Shown: positions 22,463-34,600 of the stretch, one piece after another
How positions within the stretch are numbered: position 1 is the first letter of the stretch
How the letters are laid out: each line of letters opens with the position of its first letter
The notes under the pieces: generated by a model
What the model was told of the DNA's origin: nothing
Database searches by the model: none
Seen by the model: only the letters and a program-made list of their open reading frames with translations
Position numbers and translations under genes: made by a program
NCBI GenBank assembly: GCA_031772625.1
Contig: CM062808.1
Span: 142,020,605 to 142,084,604, forward strand
Direction: 5' to 3'
Length of the DNA stretch: 64,000 nucleotides
From: Pinus tabuliformis
Taxonomy: Eukaryota > Streptophyta > Pinopsida > Pinales > Pinaceae

Positions 22463-25400
22463 ATTGGTATCAAAGCGAGGTGGTTCTATATTTTTTTTTG
22501 GTGTATGCCAGGTTATTGTTGGGAAGAATTATGAGCATGGAGATCACCATATTAAGAGATGTGGAGAAATTAAATGGGACTAATTTTTCCCTATGGAAGG
22601 CGCAGATGGAGGACATATTGATTTTAAAGGATCAGTATTTGTCGATTGAGGGAGTAGCGAAGAAGACCTCATCAATGACAGATGAAGAATGGAATAAGCT
22701 AGATAGAAAGACCATTGCCACAATTCATCAGTATTTGGAAAAGAATGTATACTTTAATGTCGTTAGAGAAAAGACAACATAAGGGTTGTGGAAAAAGTTG
22801 CATGATTTATATGAGAAGAACAAGGCATCGAACAAAGTCTTCTTGATGAAGAAGTTTTGCAGTCTCAAGATGAAGGAAGTTGCTTCAGTGGAAGAGCATT
22901 TGAACGAGTTTAATGTAATAACAAGTCACCTTTCCTCTATCAAAATTATTTTGGATGGAGAGATTAGAGCCATATTATTATTGTGCTCTATGTTAGATAG
23001 ATGAGAATTTGATAGTAGCTATTAGCACTTCAACACCTGCAGGGACCCTGAAGTTTGATGACATTAGTAGCAGTTTAATGAACGAGGAGTTTCATCACAA
23101 ATCAATTGTGGAAAACCAAGGAGGAGAAGCTCTAGTCTTAGTTGATCGTGGAAAGAAAATTGAACATGTTAGTCAGGGGCATTCAAAATCAAGAGGTAGA
23201 TCGAAATCAAGAACTAGAAGACTCACTTGTTTCCATTGTGGAAGAGCAGGACACAAGAGAAAGGATTGTTGGTTTTGGAAGAAGGAACAAAAGGAGAATT
23301 AGGAACAAAAATCAATCAACACAAATAAAAAATATAACAACATAAAGGAAGGTGAGACTACTTTTGTAGCTTTTGAAAGTGATGTTTTGCTTACTGTTTC
23401 AGTAGAATAAGCATTCTAGTAATAGCATTGATTGGGTACTCAACTCAAGGGCATCTCACCATGTGACCCCATGTTAAAATAATTTTGTTACATATGAAGA
23501 TGTTGATCATGGTAAAGTACATTTAGGAAATAATCATTTTTGTAATATTGTTGGAGTGGGAAATGTCTAAATCAAGACATGGGATGGACAAGGTATCTTA
23601 CTAAAATAGGTTAGGCATGTCCCAGAGATACGTATGATTTTAATCTCTATGAGACGATTCAATGATAAAGGTTGCTCCATAACCTTTGGGAAATGTGGCT
23701 AGTAAATTACTAAAGGGTCACTGGTGTTGGCTAAAGGATCCATGACAAGAACCTTGAATAGAATGAAGGCAACAACAAAGATATCAGATACACTTTCTGT
23801 TGCAAAAGAAGAAAACTCAGTGGAGTTATGGCATAAGTGCTTGGGCCACATGAGTGAAAAGGGGATAAAATTTTTGTTGTTAAAAATCTACTTCCAGATT
23901 TGAAATCTTATGAACTTGATCTTTGAGAACATTGTATTTGTGGTAAGCAAAGAAGGGCTTCTTTTATCAGAGGTGGTCATGAAAGGAAAATAAATTTGTT
24001 AGAATTAATACACTCTGATGTGTTTGGACCACTAAATATTAAGTCTTTAGGAGGAGCTTCATATTTTGTTACATTCATAGATGATGCATATAGGAAGGTT
24101 TAGGCCTACCCTATGAAAAATAAAGGTGAGGCATTTGAGATATTTCAAAATTTTCATGTTGTTTTTGAAAGGGAGACTAATAAATTGCTCAAGTGTTTGA
24201 GAACAGATAATGGTGGGGAGTATTTCTCTAATGCATTCAAGGATTATTGTAATAAGTTTGACATTAAACATGAGAAGATTGTGCATGGTACTCCACAACA
24301 AATGGTGCTACAGAAAGGATGAAATGCACTATTATGGAGAAGGTGAGGAGTTCATTATAAAATTCTAAATTGGAAAATCATTTTTGGGCAGAAGCTGTAA
24401 GGACAACTTGTTACCTCATCAATCACTCACCTTCTACAGTCTTAGTTGGTGGTATTCCTAAAGAAGTTTGGACCGGTAAAAGGGTAAATTATTCTCACCA
24501 AATTTTTTTGGAAGTGAAGCATTTATGCATGTTCCCAAAGAGCATAGAAGCAAATTAGAGGATAAATCAAGAAAGTGCATTTTTCTAGAATATGCAAATG
24601 GTGAGTTTGGTTACTGTCTATGGGATCCAATTAATCACAAAATTGTTAGAAGCAGGGATGTAATATTTAATGAATCTAAGATGTATAAAAGGCCTGCAAG
24701 CGAAACAAAGGTCAAGAAAATTGTTGATAGGTTTATAGAACAACAAGAAAATATCCCACCATTGGTAGAATCTGAGCAACAAACTCAAGAATAGGATGTA
24801 CAACAAGGAGAAGAAAACTTGCCGCAACCATTACAAGAGATTCAAGTGGAAAACACACCACCATAGTTGGTTTGCTAGTCTACTATGCCTCAAAATAAAT
24901 CACAAAGGTATCCATCCTCAGATTGTATTTTTCTAACTGATGAAGGTGAGCCTAATTGTTTTCAAGAAGCTTGTGAAGTGGAAAGTACTGAAAACCTGGG
25001 ATCTACTGAAGCTTCCAAAAGGAAGAAATACCCTAAAAAACAAATGGGTATACATGATTAAACATGATGGTGAGGAGAATAACGAAAGATACAAATCAAG
25101 GCTAATGGTGAAGGGATTTTCATAAAAAGAAGGTATTGACTTTACAAAAAAAAATCACATATTGTTAAAATGTCTTCCATAAGAGTTATTCTTGGTCTTA
25201 CTGCTTCTTTAGACTTGGAATGTGAACAATTAGATGTGAAGACAACTATTTTTCATGGAGAATTGAAGGAAGAAATTTATATGGAACAGTTTGAAGGATT
25301 CAAGGTAAAAGGTAAACAAGACCTTGTCTGTAGATTGAAAAGGAGCCTTTATGGGTTGAAACAGACACCTAGCCAATGGTGTAAGAAATTTGATTCATTT

Positions 25401-26606
25401 ATGTTGGAGCATGGCTTCAAAAGACTAGAGGTTGATTATTGTGTCTACATAAAGAGGTATGACAAAGAAAGGTATATTATACTATTGTTGTATGTGGATG
25501 ATAAGCTAGTTGTTGGACATGATAAGAACATGATTAATAAGTTGAAGAAGGACTTCAGTAATAAATTTGCAATGAAAGATTTAGGTCTAGCATAACAAAT
25601 ATTGGGCATGAGGATGATACGTGATAGAATGAAGAAAAAGTTGTGGTTGTCACAAGAAAAATATATCAAAAAGGTGTTATATAGGTTCAATATGAAGGAT
25701 GCCAAACGAGTTGGTACACCCCTAGCATCAAACTTCAAACTTAGTGTTGATTTGTGCTCTTATGATGACAATAATAAAGAGGAAATGAGTAAAATCCCTT
25801 ATGCTTTAGCCATTGGTAGCTTGATGTATTCCATGGTATATACTCATCCAAATATTGCACATTTAGTGGGAGTAGTGAGCAGGTTCCTTGAAAATCCAAA
25901 CCAACAACATTGGCAAGAAGTAAAGTGGATTTTGAGGTATCTCAAGGGTACTAGTACTAATTATTATTTATTTTTGGGTAATAACAATGTTGTTCTTGAA
26001 GGTTACATAGATGCAAACATGGCTGGAGATGTGAATACAAGAAAGCCCACCATTGGTTATTTATGTACTTTTGCAGGAGCAACAATATCCTAGATGTCCA
26101 GATTGCAGAAAGTAGTGGCCCTCTCCACAACATAAGAAGAATACATCGCTTCCACATAACCTTGCAAAGAGATGTTGTGGATGCAATTATTTTTAGGAGA
26201 GTTGGGAATAAAACAAGATAAATATTTGTTGTATTGTGATAGTCAGAGTGTTATTCATTTAGAAAAAAACCCAGCATGTCATTTTAAGACAAAACACATT
26301 GATGTTTGATATCATTACATCCATGAAGTGTTAAATGATGGGCTACTACAATTGGATAAAATACACACTACATAAAATCCAACTGATATGTTAACGAATA
26401 CTTTGCCAAGGGATAAACAAAATCTTTGTAGAACCTTGGTTGGAGTAATGTAAACGTGATAAAAATGCATCTTGGGAAAGGGTTTGTAGTGAGAAGAGAA
26501 ATCAATGTCAAAAACATTCACTGAAGCTTCTATTTGGTCTCAAGTGGGAGATTGTTAGGTGTGAGACCAAATCAAGTCAAAGTTGTTAGTGCCCATGGTA
26601 TTGGGT
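22114..26606 (+). mobile_element. Ty1/copia LTR element C (old fossil, 3' LTR cut)
   Basis: The 5' LTR is 22114-22462 (TGTTAGGCTG to TTATTAACA). A TTGGTATCAAAGC primer site follows. Parts: gag about 22.5-23.3 kb (LNGTNFSLWKAQMEDIL, knuckle CFHCGRAGHKRKDC), a worn protease near 23.4 kb, integrase about 23.8-24.6 kb, reverse transcriptase about 24.9-25.6 kb, RNase H about 25.6-26.45 kb. The purine tract AAGTGGGAGAT leads to a 3' LTR of which only about 54 bp (26553-26606) remain before the gypsy LTR of element D. It is heavily broken, with more than ten breaks, and is clearly older than A and B. The gag and polypurine tract are similar to element A, so they are probably one lineage. Confidence 0.9.
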
Positions 26607-27188
26607 TGATCCAGGTAGATATTGGTGGCCACCTACCTATTCCACTTGGACCCCCCACCATTGTTTCTTTGTATTTTTCAGTTTCCTTATTTGTAGTACA
26701 ATTTACTATTTTTGGTTTTTTCGAGTCTTGAACTTTTGGAGCCCTTTTGAGGCCCTAAATGACATTTTTTGGGAAAACTAGGATAGATCTTTCATCAGAT
26801 ATATATTTCTAACGAGGTATTGTGCACGTCAAACGAAAATCGTATGCCAAAGTTACGACCCCGGGAAGTTGATGTACCAATTTACCAAAACAAGACCCAT
26901 AGTTTGACACCTCATCTCCTAGGGTTAGGTTTTTGGATGTTTTGGGTTTTCCTTTGTTTATCAATAATAAATAGGCCTTTGAGCCTCAGTGTAGCACATC
27001 TCAGAGGCACATAGCTGCCACATCTCTTCTCAGAGATAAGCTACCATCGCCCGAGCTAGTCTTATTTCCATTTTGTTTGTAAGCATATTTCATTATTTGA
27101 TATTAATGAAATGAAGTGTTATATTTGTTGCATCTCTATATTTATGGTTATACCTATGATTTGTTGCGTTCCTGTTAAATCTATATCA
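26607..27188 (+). repeat. 5' LTR of gypsy element D
   Basis: It is 582 bp, with a TATA-like AATAAATAGGCC near 26965. It ends two bases before the Met-tRNA primer site. The partner LTR is absent. Confidence 0.75.
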
Positions 27189-28842
27189 GTGGTATCAGAG
27201 CGGGTTTTCTCTTTCTTTGTTTTTTTTTGCATGTCCCCAACGAGGTTGAGATAGAAGGAGTTAAGGCTAGATCTAGTTGAACCTTTGTAAGATCAACCTC
27301 GCAAACCCTGATGAATGCCCATGGGGGAAGAAAATAAAGATGAGGGAGTAGGATATCCTATGAAAATATTGCTCGAGGAGGCCCTTGAGAAACAAGGGAA
27401 TGCCATGATGGATAACTTTTCCCAGATCCTTCAATGGTTAGCCACCACTGGCGCATCCACATCCAACAACCACTCTGGGGGCTCCACCCCTTTTAACATA
27501 CAAGTAAACTTTGACATTCCCATATTTGAGGGCCAAATAGATGCAGACGCCATAGATAAATGGTTAAATCTGCTAGAAGGATATTTTTCTGTTCATAATT
27601 TTTCCAGCCCGGAAAAGATTATTTTTTCTCTTCTCAAATCTGCCCGCCATGTCAAGGAGTGGTGGGAAACCTACTGTGAGAAGAAGGATGAAAGTGCAAC
27701 CTCACTGTGTTCAACCACACCCACTTGGAATTTGTTTCAGGACACCATCAAGGAGCAGTACTAGCCTGTCGGGAGCTATGAGGATAATTGAATAAAGTGG
27801 ACCATGTTGCGACAGGGAAGGGACCAAGATGTGTCGTAGTTTACCAATGTTTTTCATACCCTTCGCATGAAGTTGGGTATCAAGGATTCTGAGAAATATT
27901 CGGTACTCAAGTATCGCGGCTACCTACATAGGTACATCCAGGATGAGATGGAGTTCTTGGACATCTCCTCATTTAGCACAACATATTGATACGCTATCAA
28001 GATCGAGCAAAAGTTTAAACAGAAGGAGTGAGACTTTGGATTTAAGAATCTGAAGCAAGGGAAAGGTGCCCCCAAATCGTAGAAAAAAGTACAAAGCCAA
28101 GGCAGGGTAGACTAGGATAACTCGCCAAAGCCACAAGCAAATAACAACACCGCGAAGTTGAAGAAGGACATGGGAGGGTGGTGTGAGTTCCATAAGAGCT
28201 CCACTCACAACACAAGTGAGTGTTAGGCTAAGTAGTCACTGGTGGACAAGTTGAAGGCTTCAGAATTAGATGCATGTTCCAACTCTAAGTCAGAACGCAA
28301 CAAGGGGAATGACAAAGGGAATCATATTATCAATGCAGAGCCCAATGCCACCGTTTCCACCACGAAGATCGAGAAGGAGGAACCCGAAGATCCAAAGGAG
28401 GAGGAGTGCCTCTTCCACTCCTAGATGTGGGTAAAGGGTTCCCTGCTACAATTCACTGTCGACAGCGGGAGCTAAAAGAACCTCATTTCAACAGAGGTCA
28501 TGAAGCGGCTGGGTTTACTGATCACAACACACCCACAATTGTACATCATTGGGTGGCTTCACCAAGGACGAGATCTTTGCATGAGCCAATAGTGTTGTCT
28601 TCCATACAACATCAAGCCCTTCACGAATGAGGTATTATGTGAAGCTGTTCCCTTTGATGTTTGTGATGTATTATTAGGCCAACTATACTTGTGCAAGTGA
28701 CATGATGTGTATGAATGAAGGCTTCTCTCTATTATTGTTACATTGGGAAATAAGTTGTACAGAATACCGGAGGTAGCATCGCCTACCACCATCTCTTTGG
28801 TTACTGCAAAACAATGTAGTAAGTTCATTTCCAAATTGCATT
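26607..28842 (+). mobile_element. Ty3/gypsy element D, truncated (fossil)
   Basis: The LTR (26607-27188, TGATCCAGG to CTATATCA) is followed by primer site TGGTATCAGAGC. A gypsy-type gag lies at about 27.3-28.4 kb (VNFDIPIFEGQIDADAIDKW, then a WWETY motif), with a knuckle-like CEFHKSSTHN region. A retropepsin-like region follows near 28.44-28.75 kb (FTVDSGS; DVCDVLLGQ). Reverse transcriptase, integrase and the 3' LTR are missing; the element stops against the LRR/SEO gene fragment. It is broken, with several breaks in the remaining part. Its LTR cuts the 3' LTR of element C, so D arrived later than C or was joined by recombination. Confidence 0.85.
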
Positions 28843-29299
28843 CCTATTTCAAGAGCTTGCGAGAATACATATCTGAGTTATGGGGAACGGAATCTTTTCG
28901 GCCTTTTAGATTCAACAAGGTTGATCGCTTTCTTTTGTGCCTATCCTAAATTTTATGAATCATATTATTTATTATTAACATAATGATTTTTCCATTTCTT
29001 ATTTTCTAATAAGAGGGAAAAAAGCAGTCTTTGCCAAGTGTGACTTGGTCAACTTCAAGAGGCTTCTGTAGGTTAAATAATTTCATGTCAGAGGGAATAA
29101 GCGACGATTGGGTTGTGCGTATTAAGCTTCTCCATTTTTGCGACAACCATTAATTAATTTTTTTGGTTTTAACATGAAATTCATTCTAGGATCATGTCCA
29201 ACTTTTATGTCAAATATTTGATCTAAATTCTGTTTTTATGGTTTTTAGAAAGATATCATTTCTCGTCATCCTGAAGAAGAAGATAAGCGGGCGATCGTC
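28843..29299 (+). pseudogene. Partial second copy of the LRR/SEO-like gene
   Basis: These 457 bases are colinear with 3976-4433 of the gene at the left edge. They comprise the end of exon 4, intron 4, exon 5, intron 5 and the first 51 bases of exon 6. Introns are kept, so it is a DNA-level duplicate, not a retrocopy. The exon 5 acceptor AATAG-G has become AATAAG-A, exon 5 is out of frame, and there are scattered substitutions. The left edge abuts gypsy element D. The right edge is exactly the CACTA terminus, after GTC. It is not functional. Confidence 0.93.
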
Positions 29300-29560
29300 C
29301 ACTACTACATGTAGGGGGGTTTTAAGACAATATTTAAGACAATATTTGAGTCAATTGTCTTAACTTAAGACAAAATGAAACTTGTGTATTGTCTTAAATA
29401 TTGTCTCTAAGCGGGTGTCTCAAAATATAATGTCTCAAAAATTTGTCTCTATAAAGACAATATAGAACACATATTATTATTGTCTCTATAAAGAAAATTT
29501 GATTTCTCTCTCTAGAGACAATTTCATTTGTGTCTCTTTAGAGACAATTACATTTTTGTC
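29300..29560 (+). repeat. CACTA terminal and subterminal repeats
   Basis: CACTACTACATGTAG is itself partly palindromic (CTACATGTAG). The next 250 bases hold about ten direct and inverted copies of AAGACAATA and TTGTCTCT. This is the classic subterminal arrangement of CACTA elements. Confidence 0.8.
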
Positions 29561-29566
29561 TTTTTA

Positions 29567-30015
29567 GAGACAATTCCATAATTCAAACTATTGTCTCTCT
29601 AGAGACAATGTAAAAAATTATTTAAAAATAAATAAATGTCCATAATTCAAACTATTGTCTCTCTAGAGACAATAAATAAAATTATTTAAAAAAAAATAAA
29701 TGTCCATAATTCAAACTATTGTCTCTCTAGAGACAATTTAAAAAATTATTTAAAAAAAAATAAATGTCCATAATTCAAACTATTGTCTCTCTAGAGACAA
29801 TATCAAAAATTATTAAAAAATAAATAAATGTCCATAATTCAAACTATTGTCTCTCTAGAGACAATAAAAAAAGTTATTTAAAAAAAAATAAATGTCCATA
29901 ATTCAAACTATTGTCTCTCTAGAGACAATATAAAAAATTATTTAAAAATAAATAAATGTCCATAATTCAAACTATTGTCTCTCTAGAGACAATATAAAAA
30001 ATTATTTAAAAATAA
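29567..30015 (+). repeat. Seven 64-bp tandem repeats with near-palindromes
   Basis: The unit is about 64 bp: ATAAATGTCCATAATTCAAA, then CTATTGTCTCTCTAGAGACA, then an A/T-rich spacer. Each unit holds ATTGTCTCT-CT-AGAGACAAT, two 9-bp inverted arms around two bases. The arms are the same motif as in the subterminal region, so the array probably grew from it. Confidence 0.9.
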
Positions 30016-31607
30016 ATAAATAAAATCATTTTGAATGTCTGCTGGTCATGCCTTCCATTATGTCTATCGATCCGAATAATTTTCTTAGCCTGAATAGAAT
30101 ATTCTTCAACCATGCTTTTGTATTCTGCTCTATAACCATGAGGCCTCTTATTTTGGCCCCATTATAGGAGAAGATCTCCTTATTCTACAACATAATGCCT
30201 TGAGGGATGGTTTTCTTGGCTAGTCTTTCTATCTTCACTCTTCTCACGGAACAGTTCCGGAATGGAGTTTACGTATTCGAGAGCTTTCTGGTGGTTCCCG
30301 TTGCTGCTTATCGATGACCCTCCTTTCGTTCTTACTGTCTTTCCTTCCAAAAGGGTACTGGGACATAGCAGCAAGGTACCATTGTGGTACCACGTACTTT
30401 ACAAATGTGCGTGACTAAAGTACACCCTAAAGGCTATATGACCATCACGCAAACTTTATCATTTGTACTGAAAACAATTAGTCTAACCTTTCTTGGTCCA
30501 CAAAATTCTTTCACCTTAAGGTTAATATAATTATAATTTCACACAACCCTAGTTGATTTATGCATGCCATTATGTAAAAAATGCAACAAGTTTGATTTCT
30601 CCTAAAGGTGTTAACCAAAATCCTGCTAATAAATGTGAATAGACAGCTTTGTAAAAGTTAAAATGGTACTATAGGTAAGGCCATGTTCTTGTGCACAAGA
30701 AGTTGAAAGTCGGAAAATGTATGCTTCAAGTAGCACACTTCATTAGAAAATGCCCAAAGATATGAGTGGCAGCATGACTTTTGTTGAGTAGAGCATCACA
30801 AGGAACTTTATATCCAATATACCAGCCAGAAAAATATTGATATGCAAATCAATAAATGGTTGATTCAATTCTGTCCATGATCATTGTGAATAATGATTGC
30901 TAAGGTTGGTCATCTAAGTGTTCTAATTAGTATCATGAAGATGACATACGAGACTCTGAATTTTCTTTGAGGATGGGGAGAAATGTTCCATGGGACTTTC
31001 TAATATATACCCTTTAATTTTGTGGTATAATTGTCAAATCATCATCGGATTATTCATTTGACGAGTGCAATCATGCAATGACTAGTAAAGTTTTCAAATT
31101 AGCATAAATTGTTGAAAGAGGGAGAAATATGATGGATTCTTTGTGCGTAGTGCCTATCCTTTTGCGTCCTTCTCTGGCTCAGATTTGCTCCTGTCAATCT
31201 GTCTGTGTATCCATCTCTATCTACCTATCCATCCATCCATCCATTCAACTATATACATGTCTGAATATACATATGTAAGCCTGCAGATCTATGTTTTATA
31301 GTGTGTGCTCTCCTAAAATTTGGGATATGCATTCACATTGCATTTATAGGGTGTTCCTTGGGAAGTATGTATCCATTTTTACTTTTTCTCCATCTCACTT
31401 GCAAGGAGAAAAGATATATCGAACTGGTTAACATTAAATAACAAGGACTTGACAATTACTGTACAATAAATAAACCATGCTCATCCTGATTCAAGGACCA
31501 AATAAATTCCCCGGTCCATTAAATCAGAGAAACATACACCAGAGAAAATTTAGGAAAACAAAAATATTCGATAATACAAAAAATTACAAGCTACACAGGC
31601 AGCATCC
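30016..31607. other. CACTA interior without a recognised gene
   Basis: A 64-codon minus-strand frame (30180-30374, LLEGKTVRTKGGSSISSNGN..., ending HPSRHYVVE) sits in a slightly GC-richer patch, 30060-30400. I do not recognise it; it may be another captured piece. An (ATCC)n-type microsatellite lies at 31205-31245. The rest is AT-rich. Confidence 0.45.
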
Positions 31608-34600
31608 TCAAAACTGCCAATGCTCTAGTTGCACCTCTGCTTCAGTCAGGTCTTTCTGAGCTTTCTTCCTACGATAAAACATTGGGCAGTCATGACTGCA
31701 ATAAGGATAGGACATCAATGTAAGTATAAAAGAGATATTAATTGTTAAAAAAAAAAACATCCTATTAATTAAAAACAAATACATGATCACGCAAATGTTA
31801 CAAATACATCCATAATGTAAATTTAAATCATGTTATGAAAATGTAATACTTGAAATATAGCATTCAAAAACCTTGTGCAAAGAACATCTTGGTGCAGAGA
31901 GCCTTGGCACCGCTGACATTGTGTCCATAGTTTACCAAAGAGCATTTCTAATTCCCTCACTGACATTGATCAAATATCAGTGCCATATGATAGAAAATCT
32001 AGGTGAGAACAATAGACACAAGGCCTACTTTAAATTCTCCAAATAAAGAGTAATGATATTAGAATACCAGCTTACCATTTGCAACTGTTTTCTGATACAA
32101 TTATGCTTCTCTTCCTTTGCAATGTGAAAAAAGTGTTTGATCTTCTTTGCTGCAATGGCAACATGAAATCAGGTAACATCATGAATTTCAGTTTGAATCA
32201 ACCTAACCAGACATTCTTATTATAAGAAAGCTAGATAGTTTCTTACAAGGAGAGCAGGCATGGAATCATGCAACCTCATAGATTTTTCCACATCAAAAAG
32301 ATGAACCCTAGTAGCTTTCTAAAGCGCCAAACTGAAATAATAGTTACTCTCAATTGTGCACTACTATAAGCAAGGAAACCAAATGCAGGACACCCTCTAC
32401 TTGTATTAACTAAATACCTTATAGGTGTTTTACAACCAATACAACTGAGTTGTTTCTTGGCAAATTTCATAATTCCACTATTTGAAGGAGTTGATATGGA
32501 AACTGCTTGTGTGTGACTACCATGAAGAAGCTTCTTGCTTGCATTCTTCAAAATGGGCTCAAATATTCTCAACAGCGGCTACATAGCAAAAACAGGCACT
32601 AATAAAAAACACTTAGCTGGAAAGAATTACTATCTATCAAAATATATTTGAAACACTGGTGAAATTTTCAAAAAGAGCATAAACTGCAAGTGATGATGCT
32701 TTGGTATTTCACCTTGCTCAGTTGATTCTATAGATAATATTGTGGATCAATAGGGATGTTATTCTCCAGTACGTAAATTGGATCCTCAGATTTCTCATAT
32801 GCCTAAGCCCAAGTAAACACATTAGTCATTATATCCATAATCCCTCTGTAAATTATGCCTCCAAATAAAACATAACAAAATAATTAAAATAACCATTTTT
32901 TAGTGCAATATTGAGACTTATGCTGAGCAAAGAAGGGGTTAATTATTACCTTGGCACCTTTTGCAGCCTTTATGATGAAATATGGAACAAGATCACCCAC
33001 AGTTGGAGCAGTTGCAACATCCCTCTGTAAACCAAGGGCAACTTGGCTTTAAAACACGACATCAATTTAAAAAATCCAACAATGGACTCATTGTCAATAA
33101 AAAGAAAAATATTACAAGAGTCTTTAGATGCACTGCAGTAATAAAAATAGAGAGATAGGATTGAAATGGAACCAGAAGGAATTGCACCATTCATTATACT
33201 TGTTCTAAGAAGTTATTTCCAGTATTTACCTTCCGCATGCGCTCAACTAGTTCCACGTGTGCTGCCTTGACTGCATAGTCATCTCCAATCTTTGTCAGAC
33301 TCTGACTCAACAAAGAGATTGTTAACACAGGAAAACAACAATGCCCTTGAGAATATGCTGAAAGATTTGATAAAGGATATGACCTGCAAACATCTGTTTC
33401 TGCCGCAGCTAAACAATAATCAATTTTTCTCAGGATGAGATTAAAAATGCAGATATATTATATATTGTCATGTTTTGATTCTCTTCAATTGTATAAGAGC
33501 CTCCCTTGACACTTCTTCCTCCCATTGCCAGCAGTAAATATTGATTGAATCCATTCCAAGTACAGAATGTAGGGAGAAGAAACATGACAAACTTAAAAAG
33601 GAAACTTCCATGGCCCGCCCCAACTAGGTATATAGTATATACTTCTAACACTTGAAACCAGGAATATGTAATAAGTGACTTGCTCGCAATGTAAATCTCC
33701 TCTTCCCCTATCATATTTTCTCCATTTCAAAAGTAACAAATGGTCAAACAAATTTGGTCATAAACATGCAGAAGGATTCATTGTTCTCACCTTAGTTATC
33801 ACCAAAAGTGACAAATCCATTATGTTCATTAACAAGTCAGAAATAGTTTTCTTGACATACTGCATTGCACCAGGTATGTCACGATCAATGAGTATTTTGT
33901 GAAGGCACTCTGTAACCAAGTTCTTCACCAGCAGGCAATTGTCCCTTCACACTGTTTCAATGCCTGTTGATATGGAATATTTAAAAGATCAGGAATATTG
34001 AATAATTAAGAAGGCATCAAATAAATTATTTTTCTAAGAGCATTTTGAGCCTTCACAAACACTAAGGCCTGTCTTTGAAACAAAAATATCAGGTTTGTCA
34101 CCTTTAGTATCCATTTTGACATAAGCATCTGGCTTTGTCCACAACAACCCAGCATATCTTTTCTTGTTGATCAACAAGTATGGGTAGTATATTTTTTCAA
34201 ATTCTAGTTTAATAGGTTGCATAAATGCATATGTCAAATAACAAACTGATTAGATGCCAAAGATGCACCAAACAGATGTAGATAAGCCATAGAAAAGCAT
34301 AACTGATCATCTTGTCCTATGCATATTTACAAAGATCTCATGGAAGTGGAATGTCAAAATAAGATTAGTTTTAAAAAGAAAGGTGAAATTAAAACATTCA
34401 TCCCTACAAAAACATCATTAACAACTCTAGAGGCTTCACGGATATTTAAAATTCTTGACAATGTACCTTTGTAAATGTACCACTAATATAATCTGAGGCT
34501 TCCCTCCCTAGCGTCATGGCCTCTTCTATATTTGGTACACCAAATTGTATCATAACTGAATCTGTATCTCCATATACAACCTAGATTCAAATATAAAAAT

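Noticed and set aside
29567-30015. Regular repeats as a CRISPR array
   Set aside because: This is plant nuclear DNA. The spacers are near-identical AT-rich sequence, and the motif matches the CACTA subterminal repeats.
32080-32165. A further POLD1 exon between the CIGC exon and the LWTQCQRCQ exon
   Set aside because: Acceptor- and donor-like ends exist (TTGCAG, GTAAGC), but the translation does not match POLD1 clearly in any frame.
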